Assembly: GCF_002216775.1 (NCBI RefSeq)
Contig: NZ_CP022315.1
Span: 434,001 to 498,000 of the forward strand
Reading direction: 5' to 3'
Length of the DNA: 64,000 bases
From: Virgibacillus phasianinus
Lineage (GTDB): Bacteria; Bacillota; Bacilli; Bacillales; Amphibacillaceae
Shown: piece by piece, positions 16,427-25,995 of the stretch
Position numbering within the stretch: the first letter of the stretch is position 1
How the letters are laid out: each line of letters opens with the position of its first letter
Made by a program: the position numbers and the translations under genes
Notes under the pieces: generated by a model
What the model was told of the DNA's origin: nothing
What the model saw: the letters and a program-made list of their open reading frames with translations, nothing else
The model's database searches: none

Positions 16427-17572
16427 TTGGCTGGTGCATTAGAGCATATCAAGGTGCTGGATTTGTCTCGTGTGCTTGCAGGCCCATACTGTACCATGAT
16501 TTTAGGTGACCTTGGTGCTGAAATTATTAAGGTAGAGGCCAAAGGAGGAAGTGATGATACCCGAAGATGGGGACCTCCCTTCCAAAACGACGTAAGTGCT
16601 TATTATTTATGTGCAAATCGAAATAAAAAAAGCATTACAGTTGATTTAAAGTCTGCGGAAGGTATTGAAACGATTAAAAAACTTGTAATTGAAAGCGATG
16701 TCATTATTCACAATTTCAAATCGGGTACCATGGACCGCTTTGGACTGGACTACCAAACACTTGCCGAAATCAATCCCCGGCTTGTCTTTTGCTCAATTAC
16801 TGGTTTTGGTGAAACTGGTCCTTTTAAAGAAATGCCTGGCTATGATTTCATTATTCAGGCGATGAGCGGACTTATGAGTATTACCGGTGATGAACAATCT
16901 GGTCCACAGAAACTCGGGATAGCGATTACGGATATTCTAACAGGATTATATGCCTGTATTGGAATACAAGGTGCACTGCTTGAACGAACAGTTTCCGGTA
17001 AAGGACAGAAACTGGATTTGTCACTCTACGATTCAGCGGTAAGTTCTCTTGTTAATATCGGCAGTAACTATTTAATGTCAGGCAAAATCCCGACAGCACT
17101 TGGAAATAATCATGCCAATATTGTCCCTTACCAGACATTTGAAACAAACGATGGACAAATGGTAATAGCTGTTGGAAACGACAAACAATATAAAGCTCTA
17201 TGTGCAGTTTTAGAAAAACCGGAACTTGCTGATGACGACCGTTTTAAAACAAATCCTGATCGTGTTGAAAATCGGAATGTATTAGTACCACTGTTACAGG
17301 AGGCTTTTCATAAACAGTCAACAGCCTTTTGGCAAACAAAGTGTCAAGAAAAGGGCATCCCGTGCGGTCCAATACAAAACATTGAAGAAGTAACGAATGA
17401 CCCACAGCTGCAGGCAAGAGAAATGTTCATTGAAAGTCAGCATCCAACTGCAGGGAAGGTGAAAATGATTGGCAGCCCATTAAAACTGTCGCGTACACCT
17501 GTTATCTATAGACACCATCCCCCTCTTGCGGGTGAACATAATAATGAAATACTTGCTCGATATAGTAAATAA
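16427..17572 (+). CDS. Class III CoA-transferase (CaiB/BaiF), proposed glutarate CoA-transferase
   Basis: The protein has 381 residues and starts at TTG behind AAAGGAGTGAGTTAAT. Family III landmarks are ILDLSRVLAGPYCTMILGD-like text near the start (here VLDLSRVLAGPYC), DLKSAEG, and the catalytic Asp in GIAITDILTGLYA near residue 170, followed by GQKLDLSLYDS. These enzymes move CoA between carboxylic acids. The next gene is a glutaryl-CoA-type dehydrogenase and the one after is a GabD-type dehydrogenase, so glutarate is the most likely acceptor, as in the human SUGCT enzyme. The substrate is inferred from context, not from residues. Confidence 0.85.
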   Translation: MAGALEHIKVLDLSRVLAGPYCTMILGDLGAEIIKVEAKGGSDDTRRWGPPFQNDVSAYYLCANRNKKSITVDLKSAEGIETIKKLVIESDVIIHNFKSGTMDRFGLDYQTLAEINPRLVFCSITGFGETGPFKEMPGYDFIIQAMSGLMSITGDEQSGPQKLGIAITDILTGLYACIGIQGALLERTVSGKGQKLDLSLYDSAVSSLVNIGSNYLMSGKIPTALGNNHANIVPYQTFETNDGQMVIAVGNDKQYKALCAVLEKPELADDDRFKTNPDRVENRNVLVPLLQEAFHKQSTAFWQTKCQEKGIPCGPIQNIEEVTNDPQLQAREMFIESQHPTAGKVKMIGSPLKLSRTPVIYRHHPPLAGEHNNEILARYSK

Positions 17573-17615
17573 TCCTGGCTTCTGCCTTTTAAAAAAATCT
17601 AATGGAGATGATCTG

Positions 17616-18809
17616 ATGAATTTTGATTTTACAGAAGAACAAAAAATGCTGCGCAACACGGTACGAAATTTTGTTGATAAGCAAATTATGCCATATATTG
17701 CAGAATGGGATAGAGAAGGAAAAGCTGACCCAGCTGTTATGAATAAACTTTCAGAACTTGGCCTAATGGGTGTATGCATTCCCGAAGAATATGGTGGAAG
17801 TGGAATGGACTATAACTCCCTTGCAATTGTTTGTGAGGAGCTGGAACGAGGTGACACCGCTTTTCGTACGGCTGTTTCCGTACATACGGGATTAAACAGT
17901 ATGTCACTGCTTCAATGGGGCGATGAAGAACAAAAACAAAAATATCTTGTACCACAGGCTAAAGGTGAAAAGGTTGGTGCATTTGGGTTGACGGAACCTG
18001 GCGCTGGGTCCGATGTTGCATCATTAAGTTCCACAGCTACCAAGGAAGGCGATTATTATGTTCTAAAGGGACAAAAAACATGGATTTCACTCTGTGATAC
18101 CGCTGACCACTTTCTAGTTTTCGCCTATACTGATAAGTCTAAAAGGCATCATGGGATTTCGGCATTTATAGTGGAACGGACATTTGATGGATTCTCTTCG
18201 AAGGCAATAAAAGGGAAACATGGAATTCGTTCTGGAAATACTGGCGAATTATTTTTTGACAATGTAAAGGTTCCAAAAGAAAACCTTTTGGGTAAAGAGG
18301 GAGACGGTTTTAAAATTGCAATGGCATCCCTTGATAATGGCCGCTTTACGGTGGCGGCTGGTGCTTGCGGCCAGATTATGGCATGCCTTGAGGCCAGTGT
18401 AAATTACTGCCATGAGCGCGAAACGTTTGGTAAAGAAATCGGCCGCCATCAACTCGTACAACAAATGATTGCGAACATGGAAGCTGGTCTGCAAATGAGT
18501 CAATTGCTAGTTTTCCGTGCTGGAGAATTAAAAAACCAAGGAAAACGAAATACCCGCGAAACATCCCTTGCAAAATGGCAGGCATGTGACTTTGCCAACA
18601 AAGCAGCTGATGATGCTGTACAGGTTCATGGTGCTTATGGTTATTCAGATGAATATCCTGTCGGGCGGTATTTGCGTAATTCTAAAGCTCCTGTTATCTA
18701 TGAAGGAACACGCGAGATTCACACGGTTATGCAGGCTGAATATGTTCTCGGCTACCGTAAAGATAAGCAGTTAAGCCACATGCTTCCTGCGTGGGAGGGT
18801 AAAGAATGA
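17616..18809 (+). CDS. Acyl-CoA dehydrogenase, proposed glutaryl-CoA dehydrogenase
   Basis: This is a 397-residue FAD enzyme. The ATG at 17616 follows GGAGATGATCTG. It has AFGLTEPGAGSDVA (FAD/substrate loop), ETFGKEIGRHQLVQ, and the catalytic Glu in VIYEGTREIH near residue 375. QVHGAYGYSDEYPV and the YEGT context suit the glutaryl-CoA/short-chain group. Glutaryl-CoA dehydrogenase would convert glutaryl-CoA to crotonyl-CoA and CO2. It is 43 bp after the CoA-transferase gene, and its stop overlaps the next start (ATGA). Confidence 0.82.
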   Translation: MNFDFTEEQKMLRNTVRNFVDKQIMPYIAEWDREGKADPAVMNKLSELGLMGVCIPEEYGGSGMDYNSLAIVCEELERGDTAFRTAVSVHTGLNSMSLLQWGDEEQKQKYLVPQAKGEKVGAFGLTEPGAGSDVASLSSTATKEGDYYVLKGQKTWISLCDTADHFLVFAYTDKSKRHHGISAFIVERTFDGFSSKAIKGKHGIRSGNTGELFFDNVKVPKENLLGKEGDGFKIAMASLDNGRFTVAAGACGQIMACLEASVNYCHERETFGKEIGRHQLVQQMIANMEAGLQMSQLLVFRAGELKNQGKRNTRETSLAKWQACDFANKAADDAVQVHGAYGYSDEYPVGRYLRNSKAPVIYEGTREIHTVMQAEYVLGYRKDKQLSHMLPAWEGKE

Positions 18810-20251
18810 TTGATAAATATATCAATAGTATTTTTATAGATGGAACCTGGCAAGGGGCCGAAACAAACGAAATGGAAACAATCTACAATCCCGCAACACT
18901 TGAGGCAATAAGTGAAGTTTCTTATGGCGGAAAGGCTGAAACGGAAAAGGCAGTTCAGGCAGCGTCAAAAGCATTCGAAACATGGGGTCAAACAACTGGA
19001 CGGGAGCGGTCCAAAATCCTATATAAGGCTTCACAAATTATGCTTGAGGAAGCAGACCGTTTGGGTGAAATATTAACAACTGAACAGGGAAAACCCCTTA
19101 AGGAAGCTACGGGTGAAGTAAAGGGGGCGGCCAACTTTTTATTATGGTATGCGGAAGAAGCAAGCCGGGGTTATGGTGAGTTAATCCCCTCTTCTGTTAA
19201 ATCTAAACGGCTGATGGTTACACCTCAGCCTATCGGGGTTATTGGAGCGATTACACCTTGGAACTTCCCAGCATCTATGATAACCAGAAAAATTGGCCCA
19301 GCGCTTGCTGCAGGTTGTACCGTAGTACTTAAACCATCGCCTGAAACGCCAATATCTGCTATAGAAATTGTGAAAATTTTGGAGCGGGCAGGCTTACCAA
19401 AGGGCGTCGTCAATCTGGTCACAGGTGATTCAGAAGCAATTGGTAAGGTAATGCTAACGGACAAAACAGTACGCTTAATTACATTTACTGGGTCTACTGC
19501 GGTTGGAAAATATTTAATGCGGGAAAGTGCCAATCATGTGAAGAAATTATCACTGGAACTAGGTGGGCACGCACCAATTATCGTATTTGATGACGCAGAT
19601 CTTGAGAAAGCCGCTACTCTTTCCTTAGGCAGCAAGTTCAGAAATAATGGGCAGACATGTATTTGCGCGAACCGCTTATACGTTCATGAATCTATACAGA
19701 AGAAATTCACGGAAGTATTAACCGAAAAAGTAAAGGAGTTACAGATCGGTAATGGGCTTTCAGGTGATCCAGACCTTGGACCATTAATTAACGAAAGTGC
19801 TGCCAAGAAGGTTCAGTCCCATTTAAATGACGCCGTGGAAAAAGGAGCAAACATCGTTACTGGTGGATGTAAATGGAATGGTGATTTAGCTGGTTATTTT
19901 TATCAGCCGACTATTTTATCGGATATAACGGACGATATGGTCATTATGAATGAAGAAACATTTGGACCTGTCATCCCAATTCAAAGTTTTACTGATGAAG
20001 ATACCGTAATTCAAAAAGCCAACAACACGGACTATGGCTTGGCTGCGTATATTTTCACCGAAAAAACAAGTCGTGCCCTTCGTGTATCAGAACGGCTTGA
20101 ATATGGAATTGTTGGTGTAAATGACGTTTTTCCATCTCTTCCAGAAGCACCATTTGGTGGTATTAAACAATCCGGTATGGGTAAAGAAGGTGGCCATCAC
20201 GGAATGCATGAATTCCTGGAAATGAAATTTGTCTCTATTTCAATTGACTAG
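18806..20251 (+). CDS. GabD-type semialdehyde dehydrogenase, proposed glutarate semialdehyde dehydrogenase
   Basis: The protein has 481 residues, the usual length for succinate/glutarate semialdehyde dehydrogenases. It has GVIGAITPWNFPASM, FTGSTAVGKYL, catalytic Glu in LELGGHAPI, catalytic Cys in NNGQTCICANR, and the GabD-type end PEAPFGGIKQSGMGKEGGHHG. It oxidises an omega-semialdehyde acid with NAD(P). In this operon glutarate semialdehyde is the expected substrate and its product would feed the CoA-transferase. GabD enzymes often take both succinate and glutarate semialdehyde, so a GABA role cannot be excluded. Confidence 0.82.
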   Translation: MIDKYINSIFIDGTWQGAETNEMETIYNPATLEAISEVSYGGKAETEKAVQAASKAFETWGQTTGRERSKILYKASQIMLEEADRLGEILTTEQGKPLKEATGEVKGAANFLLWYAEEASRGYGELIPSSVKSKRLMVTPQPIGVIGAITPWNFPASMITRKIGPALAAGCTVVLKPSPETPISAIEIVKILERAGLPKGVVNLVTGDSEAIGKVMLTDKTVRLITFTGSTAVGKYLMRESANHVKKLSLELGGHAPIIVFDDADLEKAATLSLGSKFRNNGQTCICANRLYVHESIQKKFTEVLTEKVKELQIGNGLSGDPDLGPLINESAAKKVQSHLNDAVEKGANIVTGGCKWNGDLAGYFYQPTILSDITDDMVIMNEETFGPVIPIQSFTDEDTVIQKANNTDYGLAAYIFTEKTSRALRVSERLEYGIVGVNDVFPSLPEAPFGGIKQSGMGKEGGHHGMHEFLEMKFVSISID

Positions 20252-20305
20252 GTTTTGATTTTGGAATTCTCTCCCGATTTCGTGGTGGTGTGTCCTGCAT
20301 ATAAT

Positions 20306-20341
20306 AAATGTCCTGCCAAATAATTTTGGTAGGACATTTTC
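20306..20341. terminator. Bidirectional terminator between the two operon ends
   Basis: AATGTCCTGCCAAA / TTTGGTAGGACATT is a 14-bp stem with one G-U pair, with T on the plus side. It lies between the converging dehydrogenase and DUF3870 genes. Confidence 0.85.
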
Positions 20342-20657
20342 ATGTGCTGCTGCTATATTGTTCATACTGTTTATACAAATCTTTCAGGGCCGAAATTAGT
20401 GCATTACCGGCCTTTCCCAGATAATGGATACTAATTTCATCTACTGGATGTTCAATTCCATCCTTTAAACTGTGTCCACGCAACAATTGCTGGACGAATT
20501 CTCGTCCATGAAGCGTTGCCAGTGTACAGCTTGCTGTAACAATCACACCATATTTCTTGTCAACTTCAGCAGTTATTGTTAATGTATCATAAATACTTTT
20601 AGCAGCCATTCCTGATGGCAGTTTTGCGTGCCCAGCAATAAATATGGTATTCATCAT
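20340..20657 (-). CDS. DUF3870 family protein
   Basis: This 105-residue protein starts FIAGHAKLPSGMAAKSIYDTL and has HYLGKAGNALISALKDLYKQY at its end, matching what I recall of DUF3870. The function of that family is not known. It begins 15 bp after the IclR gene and is certainly co-transcribed with it. Such genes often lie beside catabolic operons, so a link to the lysine locus is inferred. GGGAGCAAAT precedes the tandem ATG ATG. Confidence 0.7.
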   Translation of the reverse strand: MMNTIFIAGHAKLPSGMAAKSIYDTLTITAEVDKKYGVIVTASCTLATLHGREFVQQLLRGHSLKDGIEHPVDEISIHYLGKAGNALISALKDLYKQYEQYSSST

Positions 20658-20672
20658 ATTTGCTCCCTCATG

Positions 20673-21440
20673 TTAGATTGTTGACTTGTAACCAAGTTTT
20701 CCAGATATTCTTTCAGCAGTTTTTCTCGTTTTTCCCTTTATTACTTGTAAATTATCACCCTCAAAGTGACTGGATAAACCGCTTACTGTTAATGCTGCGA
20801 TAACTTGTCCACGATAATTATACAATGGATATGAAATCCCTGTAGTTTCCAGGTCCTGTTCCCCGATACTGTATGCATAACCTTCTTCGCGAATGACTTG
20901 TAATTCCTTTTGAAGTTTCTTTTTATCAACCGTGTGATTTTCATCAATTGCATATAATACAGCATCACCCAGTATTTCTTCCCGTGTTGCTTTTTCCATA
21001 AATGCCAATAATAGTTTTGGCCCAGAGCCAATATAAAGCGGCGAGCTTTTCCCGATCCTGGTATATAGGCGAAGTGCCCGAGTACTATCGACTTTTTCTA
21101 TATAGGTAGCTTCTTTTTGATTTGCGATAACAATATGGATTACTTCGTTAATATCCTGTGCCAATTCCTCCATTAATGGTAGTGCAATTTCTCTAATTTC
21201 CAGTTGATTTGAAACTAGATTACCTAGTTCAAGCAACTTTAAACCCAGCCTATACCGACTGTCTTGATCGCTATCTTTTGTTTTTTGTAAAAATCCGCTT
21301 TCCACCAATGCTGAAAGGAGCCTGTAGGCCGTTGGTTTTGGTAAATCAGACCGTAAAGCAACTTCTCTTAATGATAATTCTTGTATGTCTTCTGTAAATA
21401 AATCAAGCAGCTTTAGCGCTTTAATTACACTCTGATTCAT
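20673..21440 (-). CDS. IclR-family transcriptional regulator
   Basis: The protein has 255 residues. Residues 1-60 are a winged helix (KALKLLDLFTEDIQELSLREVA, PKPTAYRLLSALVESGFL). Residues 75-250 are the IclR effector domain (HIVIANQKEATYIEKV, GSGPKLLLAFM, EQDLETTGISYPLYNYRGQVIAALTVSG). IclR regulators sense small acids or acyl compounds. It sits between the plus-strand and minus-strand arms of the proposed lysine pathway and is the natural candidate for its control. The inducer is unknown. Confidence 0.9.
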   Translation of the reverse strand: MNQSVIKALKLLDLFTEDIQELSLREVALRSDLPKPTAYRLLSALVESGFLQKTKDSDQDSRYRLGLKLLELGNLVSNQLEIREIALPLMEELAQDINEVIHIVIANQKEATYIEKVDSTRALRLYTRIGKSSPLYIGSGPKLLLAFMEKATREEILGDAVLYAIDENHTVDKKKLQKELQVIREEGYAYSIGEQDLETTGISYPLYNYRGQVIAALTVSGLSSHFEGDNLQVIKGKTRKTAERISGKLGYKSTI

Positions 21441-21477
21441 TCGTTAATTCCCCTTCATGCCACTGTTTAGAAAATTA

Positions 21478-21503
21478 CCCCCCTACCCATTATAAGTAGG
21501 GGG
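21478..21503 (-). terminator. Terminator between lysine dehydrogenase and IclR genes
   Basis: CCCCCTAC / GTAGGGGG with a 9-base loop. The T-rich tail is weak, so read-through into iclR is possible. Confidence 0.6.
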
Positions 21504-21554
21504 ATATATCTGAAGCAACAAATCGATTACGATAATAATAACCATCTGTTCCAG

Positions 21555-22721
21555 TTATATTTTCACATGTGCTTTAGTGTTTGATTCATGAATCATTACA
21601 CCGCGTTTTGCCATTTCTTTGATGTATGTGTCACCCGGAACAATTCGTTCTGGTGGATATACACCTGATTTAGTAATTGTACCATTTCCAATCATTTGTG
21701 CCACTACCGATATAGTGTTTGCTGTAGCACGTGCCATGGCTGTTACGTTATGCTCACGGTCTTTAAAAGTTGTCATTTCGTAGTCATATTCCGCCGGAGC
21801 ACCGTCTTTATCGCCGGAAACTTTTACACGAAGTAAAACTGCGTCATCTTTATCCTTTAAATCAACAATTGGATCCAGTACTTTTAACAATACTTCACGT
21901 GGACTGACTTTTTGCCCGTTAACATCCACCTCATAATCCATACGTGTCAGATTAAGATCTACCAAAAGTTTAAATTTTTCAGCGTGGCCTGGATAACGTA
22001 TGGTTTTGTATTCCAGTGTTTCAATATCCGGATAGGAAAGTGATAGGGTAGATGTTCCTCCTGATGTATGGAATGCTTCGAGCGGACCAAATTTTTCAAA
22101 ATGAACTGTTTCCACTTCGGTTAGAGACTCCACTTCTTGTTTAATTCCGTTACGGACAATAAGCGATGGATCCGTATAATGATCAAATACACCTTCCATG
22201 GAGAATACATGGTTATATTCAAATGGAGGTTCTGGCCGGACTGGGATTCCACCAACAAATATTTGGATAGATTTTAATTTGTCGACTTTTCCAGCACCAT
22301 GACCTGAAAGTATATTGATCATCCCTGGCGCTACACCTAAGTCAGGAATCAATGTTACGCCTGCAGCTTTTGCTTCATCTTGGAGTGCGAGAACTTTATC
22401 TGTCATGTGGCCGATATGCCCCCCCAAGTCAACAGAACTTACACCAACCTGAATAGCGGTCTTTGCTACTATTTCATTGAACGAATAAAACAATGCATTG
22501 ATAATAACATCAAACTGGCTCATATAGTCGGCAAGATCCGCTATGTCACTTGCATTTACTTTATATGCAGTAAGTTTATCAGAATTCAATTGGTCACACA
22601 CTGCCTGTGCTCGCTTAATATCAATATCCGCTAAACCGACCGCAGTGACACCTTCATTTCCCACCAAGTCACGAGCAGCTTCTTTCCCCATTAAACCAGA
22701 ACCAAGTACACCTATCTTCAT
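21555..22721 (-). CDS. L-lysine 6-dehydrogenase
   Basis: This is a 388-residue NAD-dependent enzyme of the saccharopine dehydrogenase fold. It closely follows, from memory, the Geobacillus stearothermophilus lysine 6-dehydrogenase: [12 protein letters not shown] (Rossmann loop), [10 protein letters not shown]-type segment (here [16 protein letters not shown]), [59 protein letters not shown] and [12 protein letters not shown]. It removes the epsilon-amino group to give aminoadipate semialdehyde and ammonia. The ATG follows GGGAGTGATTGG. It is the last gene of the minus-strand arm, 49 bp after the aldehyde dehydrogenase that would take its product. Length matches the Geobacillus enzyme. Confidence 0.87.
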   Translation of the reverse strand: MKIGVLGSGLMGKEAARDLVGNEGVTAVGLADIDIKRAQAVCDQLNSDKLTAYKVNASDIADLADYMSQFDVIINALFYSFNEIVAKTAIQVGVSSVDLGGHIGHMTDKVLALQDEAKAAGVTLIPDLGVAPGMINILSGHGAGKVDKLKSIQIFVGGIPVRPEPPFEYNHVFSMEGVFDHYTDPSLIVRNGIKQEVESLTEVETVHFEKFGPLEAFHTSGGTSTLSLSYPDIETLEYKTIRYPGHAEKFKLLVDLNLTRMDYEVDVNGQKVSPREVLLKVLDPIVDLKDKDDAVLLRVKVSGDKDGAPAEYDYEMTTFKDREHNVTAMARATANTISVVAQMIGNGTITKSGVYPPERIVPGDTYIKEMAKRGVMIHESNTKAHVKI

Positions 22722-22770
22722 CCAATCACTCCCTGTGAAAAATTTTAAATTTGATTTATCTATCTAAAAT

Positions 22771-24270
22771 CTATTCCACGTCGATTTGAGCGCGTTGCAG
22801 TTTCCCGCTGTAATCAACGTAAACTGCTTTCCACTCAGTGAACACATCAAGTGCCTGCACACCAGAATCACGATGACCATTACCTGTACCCTTTGTTCCA
22901 CCAAACGGTAAGTGGATCTCAGCACCTGATGTTCCAGCATTCACATAGACGATACCTGTGTCAAGATCGCGCTGCGCTTTAAACACTTGGTTTACATCCT
23001 TTGTAAAAATGGAACTTGATAAGCCATATTCAACACTGTTGTTGACCTCTATAGCTTCATCAAAATTTTTAACCGGTATTAAGGAAACAACTGGGCCAAA
23101 TATTTCTTCATATGCTATACGCATATCTGCTTTAACATTTGAAAATAGTGTTGGTGCGAAATAATTTCCATTTGCATGCTCACCGTCTTCCATTACATAG
23201 CCGCCTGCGAGCAGTTTAGCACCTTCCTCCTTACCAATTTTCATATACTTTTTAATCTTTTCTATTCCTGCTTTATTAATGATTGGACCTACTTTGATTG
23301 ATTCATCCAATCCGTTTCCAATTGTGAGCTTTTCCATTTCTTCTAGTAATCTGCTTTCCAGTTCATCTTTCACTTTTTCATGAACGATGACACGGCTGCA
23401 CGCCGTACAACGCTGACCACTTGTGCCAAACGCGCTCCACAGAATGCCTTCAACAGCTAATGATAGGTCTGCATCGTCCATAACGATTATTGCGTTTTTC
23501 CCGCCCATTTCAAGTGAAACTTTTTTCAATTGGCGACCACATTCTGCCGCTACATTGCGTCCTGTTTCATTAGACCCCGTAAAAGAAATGACTCGAATAT
23601 CGTCATGATGCACCATTGCCTCGCCAACTGAAGAGCCGGATCCAAATACAACATTTACCACACCTTTAGGTAATCCTGCTTCTTCTAAAATCTTCGCAAG
23701 CTCGTATGCCAAAATTGGTGTCTCCGTAGCGGGTTTCCATACCACTCCATTCCCAGCAACAATTGCCGGAAATGACTTCCATGTGGCAATCGCAATTGGA
23801 AAATTCCATGGGGTTATTAAGCCAACAACACCAATTGGTGCACGGACACTCATCGCAAACTTATCCTTCAACTCTGCTGGGGTTGTTTGCCCAAACATCC
23901 TGCGCCCTTCGCCAGCCATATAAAATGCCATATCGATTCCCTCTTGGACTTCTCCACGAGCTTCCTCGATTACTTTTCCATTTTCCATTGTTAATAACTG
24001 GGATAGACGTTCTTTGCGCTCCCGCATAATACTTCCTACACGGTATAGAACTTCAGCACGCATTGGTGCAGGAACCAGGGCCCACTCTTTTTGCGCCTTT
24101 TTAGCTGCTTTTACCGCATGATCAACATCTGTTGCATCTGAAAGTGGTACTTCTACCACGGTTTCACCCGTTGCTGGATTAATCACCGGTGTTGTTTCCC
24201 CTTTTGCTTCAACCCATTCACCATCGATATAGTTTGATAGTTTTTTTACGTGTAAAAGTGTTTCTACCAT
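22771..24270 (-). CDS. Aldehyde dehydrogenase, proposed aminoadipate semialdehyde dehydrogenase
   Basis: The protein has 499 residues. It has GVVGLITPWNFPIAI, FTGSNETGRNVA, catalytic Glu in LEMGGKNAI, catalytic Cys in SGQRCTACSRV, and an ALDH7-like end (SGAEIHLPFGGTKGTGNG, VYVDYSGKLQRAQID). The ALDH7 group includes aminoadipate semialdehyde dehydrogenase, and the gene lies directly before lysine dehydrogenase. Oxidation of its product to 2-aminoadipate is therefore the best guess. Other semialdehydes are possible. Confidence 0.82.
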   Translation of the reverse strand: MVETLLHVKKLSNYIDGEWVEAKGETTPVINPATGETVVEVPLSDATDVDHAVKAAKKAQKEWALVPAPMRAEVLYRVGSIMRERKERLSQLLTMENGKVIEEARGEVQEGIDMAFYMAGEGRRMFGQTTPAELKDKFAMSVRAPIGVVGLITPWNFPIAIATWKSFPAIVAGNGVVWKPATETPILAYELAKILEEAGLPKGVVNVVFGSGSSVGEAMVHHDDIRVISFTGSNETGRNVAAECGRQLKKVSLEMGGKNAIIVMDDADLSLAVEGILWSAFGTSGQRCTACSRVIVHEKVKDELESRLLEEMEKLTIGNGLDESIKVGPIINKAGIEKIKKYMKIGKEEGAKLLAGGYVMEDGEHANGNYFAPTLFSNVKADMRIAYEEIFGPVVSLIPVKNFDEAIEVNNSVEYGLSSSIFTKDVNQVFKAQRDLDTGIVYVNAGTSGAEIHLPFGGTKGTGNGHRDSGVQALDVFTEWKAVYVDYSGKLQRAQIDVE

Positions 24271-24320
24271 GTAAATTACCTCCTAAAATTATTATCTATA
24301 TTGGTTAATAGATTACTTTT

Positions 24321-25976
24321 TTAGCGGTCTCTCAGCTGTTGAATCGTTGAAGAGACCGAAATATTTTCCTGCCCCGTTATTATCTCTATTACGGTTGGCC
24401 CCTGATTATGAAGGGCTTTATCCAGAGCACGTTCAAACTCTTGGGCCGTACTTACTGTATAACCATTCGCCCCAACACTTTCTGCTAGTTTGCTAAATGA
24501 AACATCCCCCAGATTAGTTGCCATCACCTTTTTCGGGTAGTGGATTTCCTGGTGCATGCGGATCGTTCCATACATATTATTATTAAAAACAAGACTTATT
24601 ACCGGAATCCGGTATCTTACAGCAGTCTCGAGTTCGTTAGCAGTCATCATAAATCCGCCGTCCCCTGATAGGGAAACAACTGTTTTCCCAGGTGACCCCA
24701 GTTTGACACCAAGGGCAGCCGGCATACCATACCCCATTGCCCCTGATGTTGGCCCTACATAGGTTTTGGACTTTATGAACGGATAAAACGAGTGAAGCCA
24801 TCCGGCGAAATTACCAGCGTCGTTCGTTAGCACGGCATCCTTTGGCAATCTTTTCTCCAACAATGCAATTATTTGTTTGTTAATCACATCTTCATTTGTT
24901 GTACTTAGTTGACTGATTTGTTTGTATGCTTCATTACGCTCCCTAGCCCAATTCCCCCATGATCCGGAACAGGTAATGTCACGCAGTTTTTTTAAAGCTT
25001 CGCCACTATCAGCTAGGATTCCTAGTTCCGGTGCATATACTTTCCCTAGTGATGCATAGTCAATATCGATATGAATTAGTTTCTTGTCAGCAGTAATGAC
25101 TTTATAATCCTGCGTGGTGACCTCTGATAGCCTTGTGCCTATAGCCAGGATAACGTCAGCATCCTTAACTGTCTGCAGCACTTCCTTACTTGTTCCAAGA
25201 CCCAGGTGACCACCATACAGGGCATGATTATTTGGAAATACGTCATGCCTTCTAAATGCCGCTATAACGGGTATAGAGAATTTTTCTGCAAATCCTCTTA
25301 ATTCATCTTCTGCCTCGGCAGATTTAACACCCCCGCCTGCGATAATTAGCGGATTTCTCGCTCCGTTCAACATTGTTTCTACCCGTTCAATTTCCTCGTT
25401 TGATGGAGCGGGTTTTGGCATTATGGTCGGTGGACCAAAGGACATTTCCTCCTCAGCGGGAAGAACATTTTCTGGTAACGAAACAATAACTGGACCTGGT
25501 CTTCCCGTTTTGGCAATACGAAACGCCCGTTGTACAATTTCCGGCATACGTTCAGTGTCATTCACCTCGACAGCCCATTTGGTAATATGACCAAAAAATT
25601 GATCCAGGTCAATTTCCTGAAAGCCCTCTCTCCCCCGGAACTTACTATGTACCTGGCCCAAAAATACGACCATTGGAGTGGAGTCCTGATATGCTGTATG
25701 GACGCCAATTGATAAATTAGCTGCGCCAACACCTCTTGTCGCCATTACCACACCAGGTGCTAATGTGGCCTTTGCATACCCTTCTGCTATAAAAGCAGCC
25801 CCACCCTCATGTCGCGCTGCTACTACTTGAATCGAATCCTCATCATGTAAGGCATCAAGTAACGGCAAATAACTTTCACCCGGTACACAGAATGCACGGG
25901 TAATACCCTCTAATTTCATACACTCTACAATTGCTTGTGCCCCGGTCATCTTCCTTTTTCCTGCCAATTTACTCAC
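24321..25976 (-). CDS. ThDP-dependent acetolactate synthase-like enzyme, proposed 2-oxoadipate decarboxylase
   Basis: The protein has 551 residues in the pyrimidine-binding / central / ThDP-binding order. The catalytic Glu is in ARHEGGAAFIAEGYA (about residue 57), and the ThDP-binding segment runs from SGDGGFMM to VFNNNMYG (about 440-475). It is not next to a regulatory subunit or other branched-chain genes, so acetolactate synthesis is unlikely. Between a lysine-pathway aldehyde dehydrogenase and an aminotransferase, decarboxylation of 2-oxoadipate to glutarate semialdehyde would join the two halves of the pathway. This step is inference. Confidence 0.75.
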   Translation of the reverse strand: MSKLAGKRKMTGAQAIVECMKLEGITRAFCVPGESYLPLLDALHDEDSIQVVAARHEGGAAFIAEGYAKATLAPGVVMATRGVGAANLSIGVHTAYQDSTPMVVFLGQVHSKFRGREGFQEIDLDQFFGHITKWAVEVNDTERMPEIVQRAFRIAKTGRPGPVIVSLPENVLPAEEEMSFGPPTIMPKPAPSNEEIERVETMLNGARNPLIIAGGGVKSAEAEDELRGFAEKFSIPVIAAFRRHDVFPNNHALYGGHLGLGTSKEVLQTVKDADVILAIGTRLSEVTTQDYKVITADKKLIHIDIDYASLGKVYAPELGILADSGEALKKLRDITCSGSWGNWARERNEAYKQISQLSTTNEDVINKQIIALLEKRLPKDAVLTNDAGNFAGWLHSFYPFIKSKTYVGPTSGAMGYGMPAALGVKLGSPGKTVVSLSGDGGFMMTANELETAVRYRIPVISLVFNNNMYGTIRMHQEIHYPKKVMATNLGDVSFSKLAESVGANGYTVSTAQEFERALDKALHNQGPTVIEIITGQENISVSSTIQQLRDR

Positions 25977-25995
25977 CTCATCTTTTACACTGTGC

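Noticed and set aside
24321-25976. Acetolactate synthase for branched-chain amino acid synthesis
   Set aside because: There is no ilvH, ilvC or leu gene nearby and the operon is catabolic.
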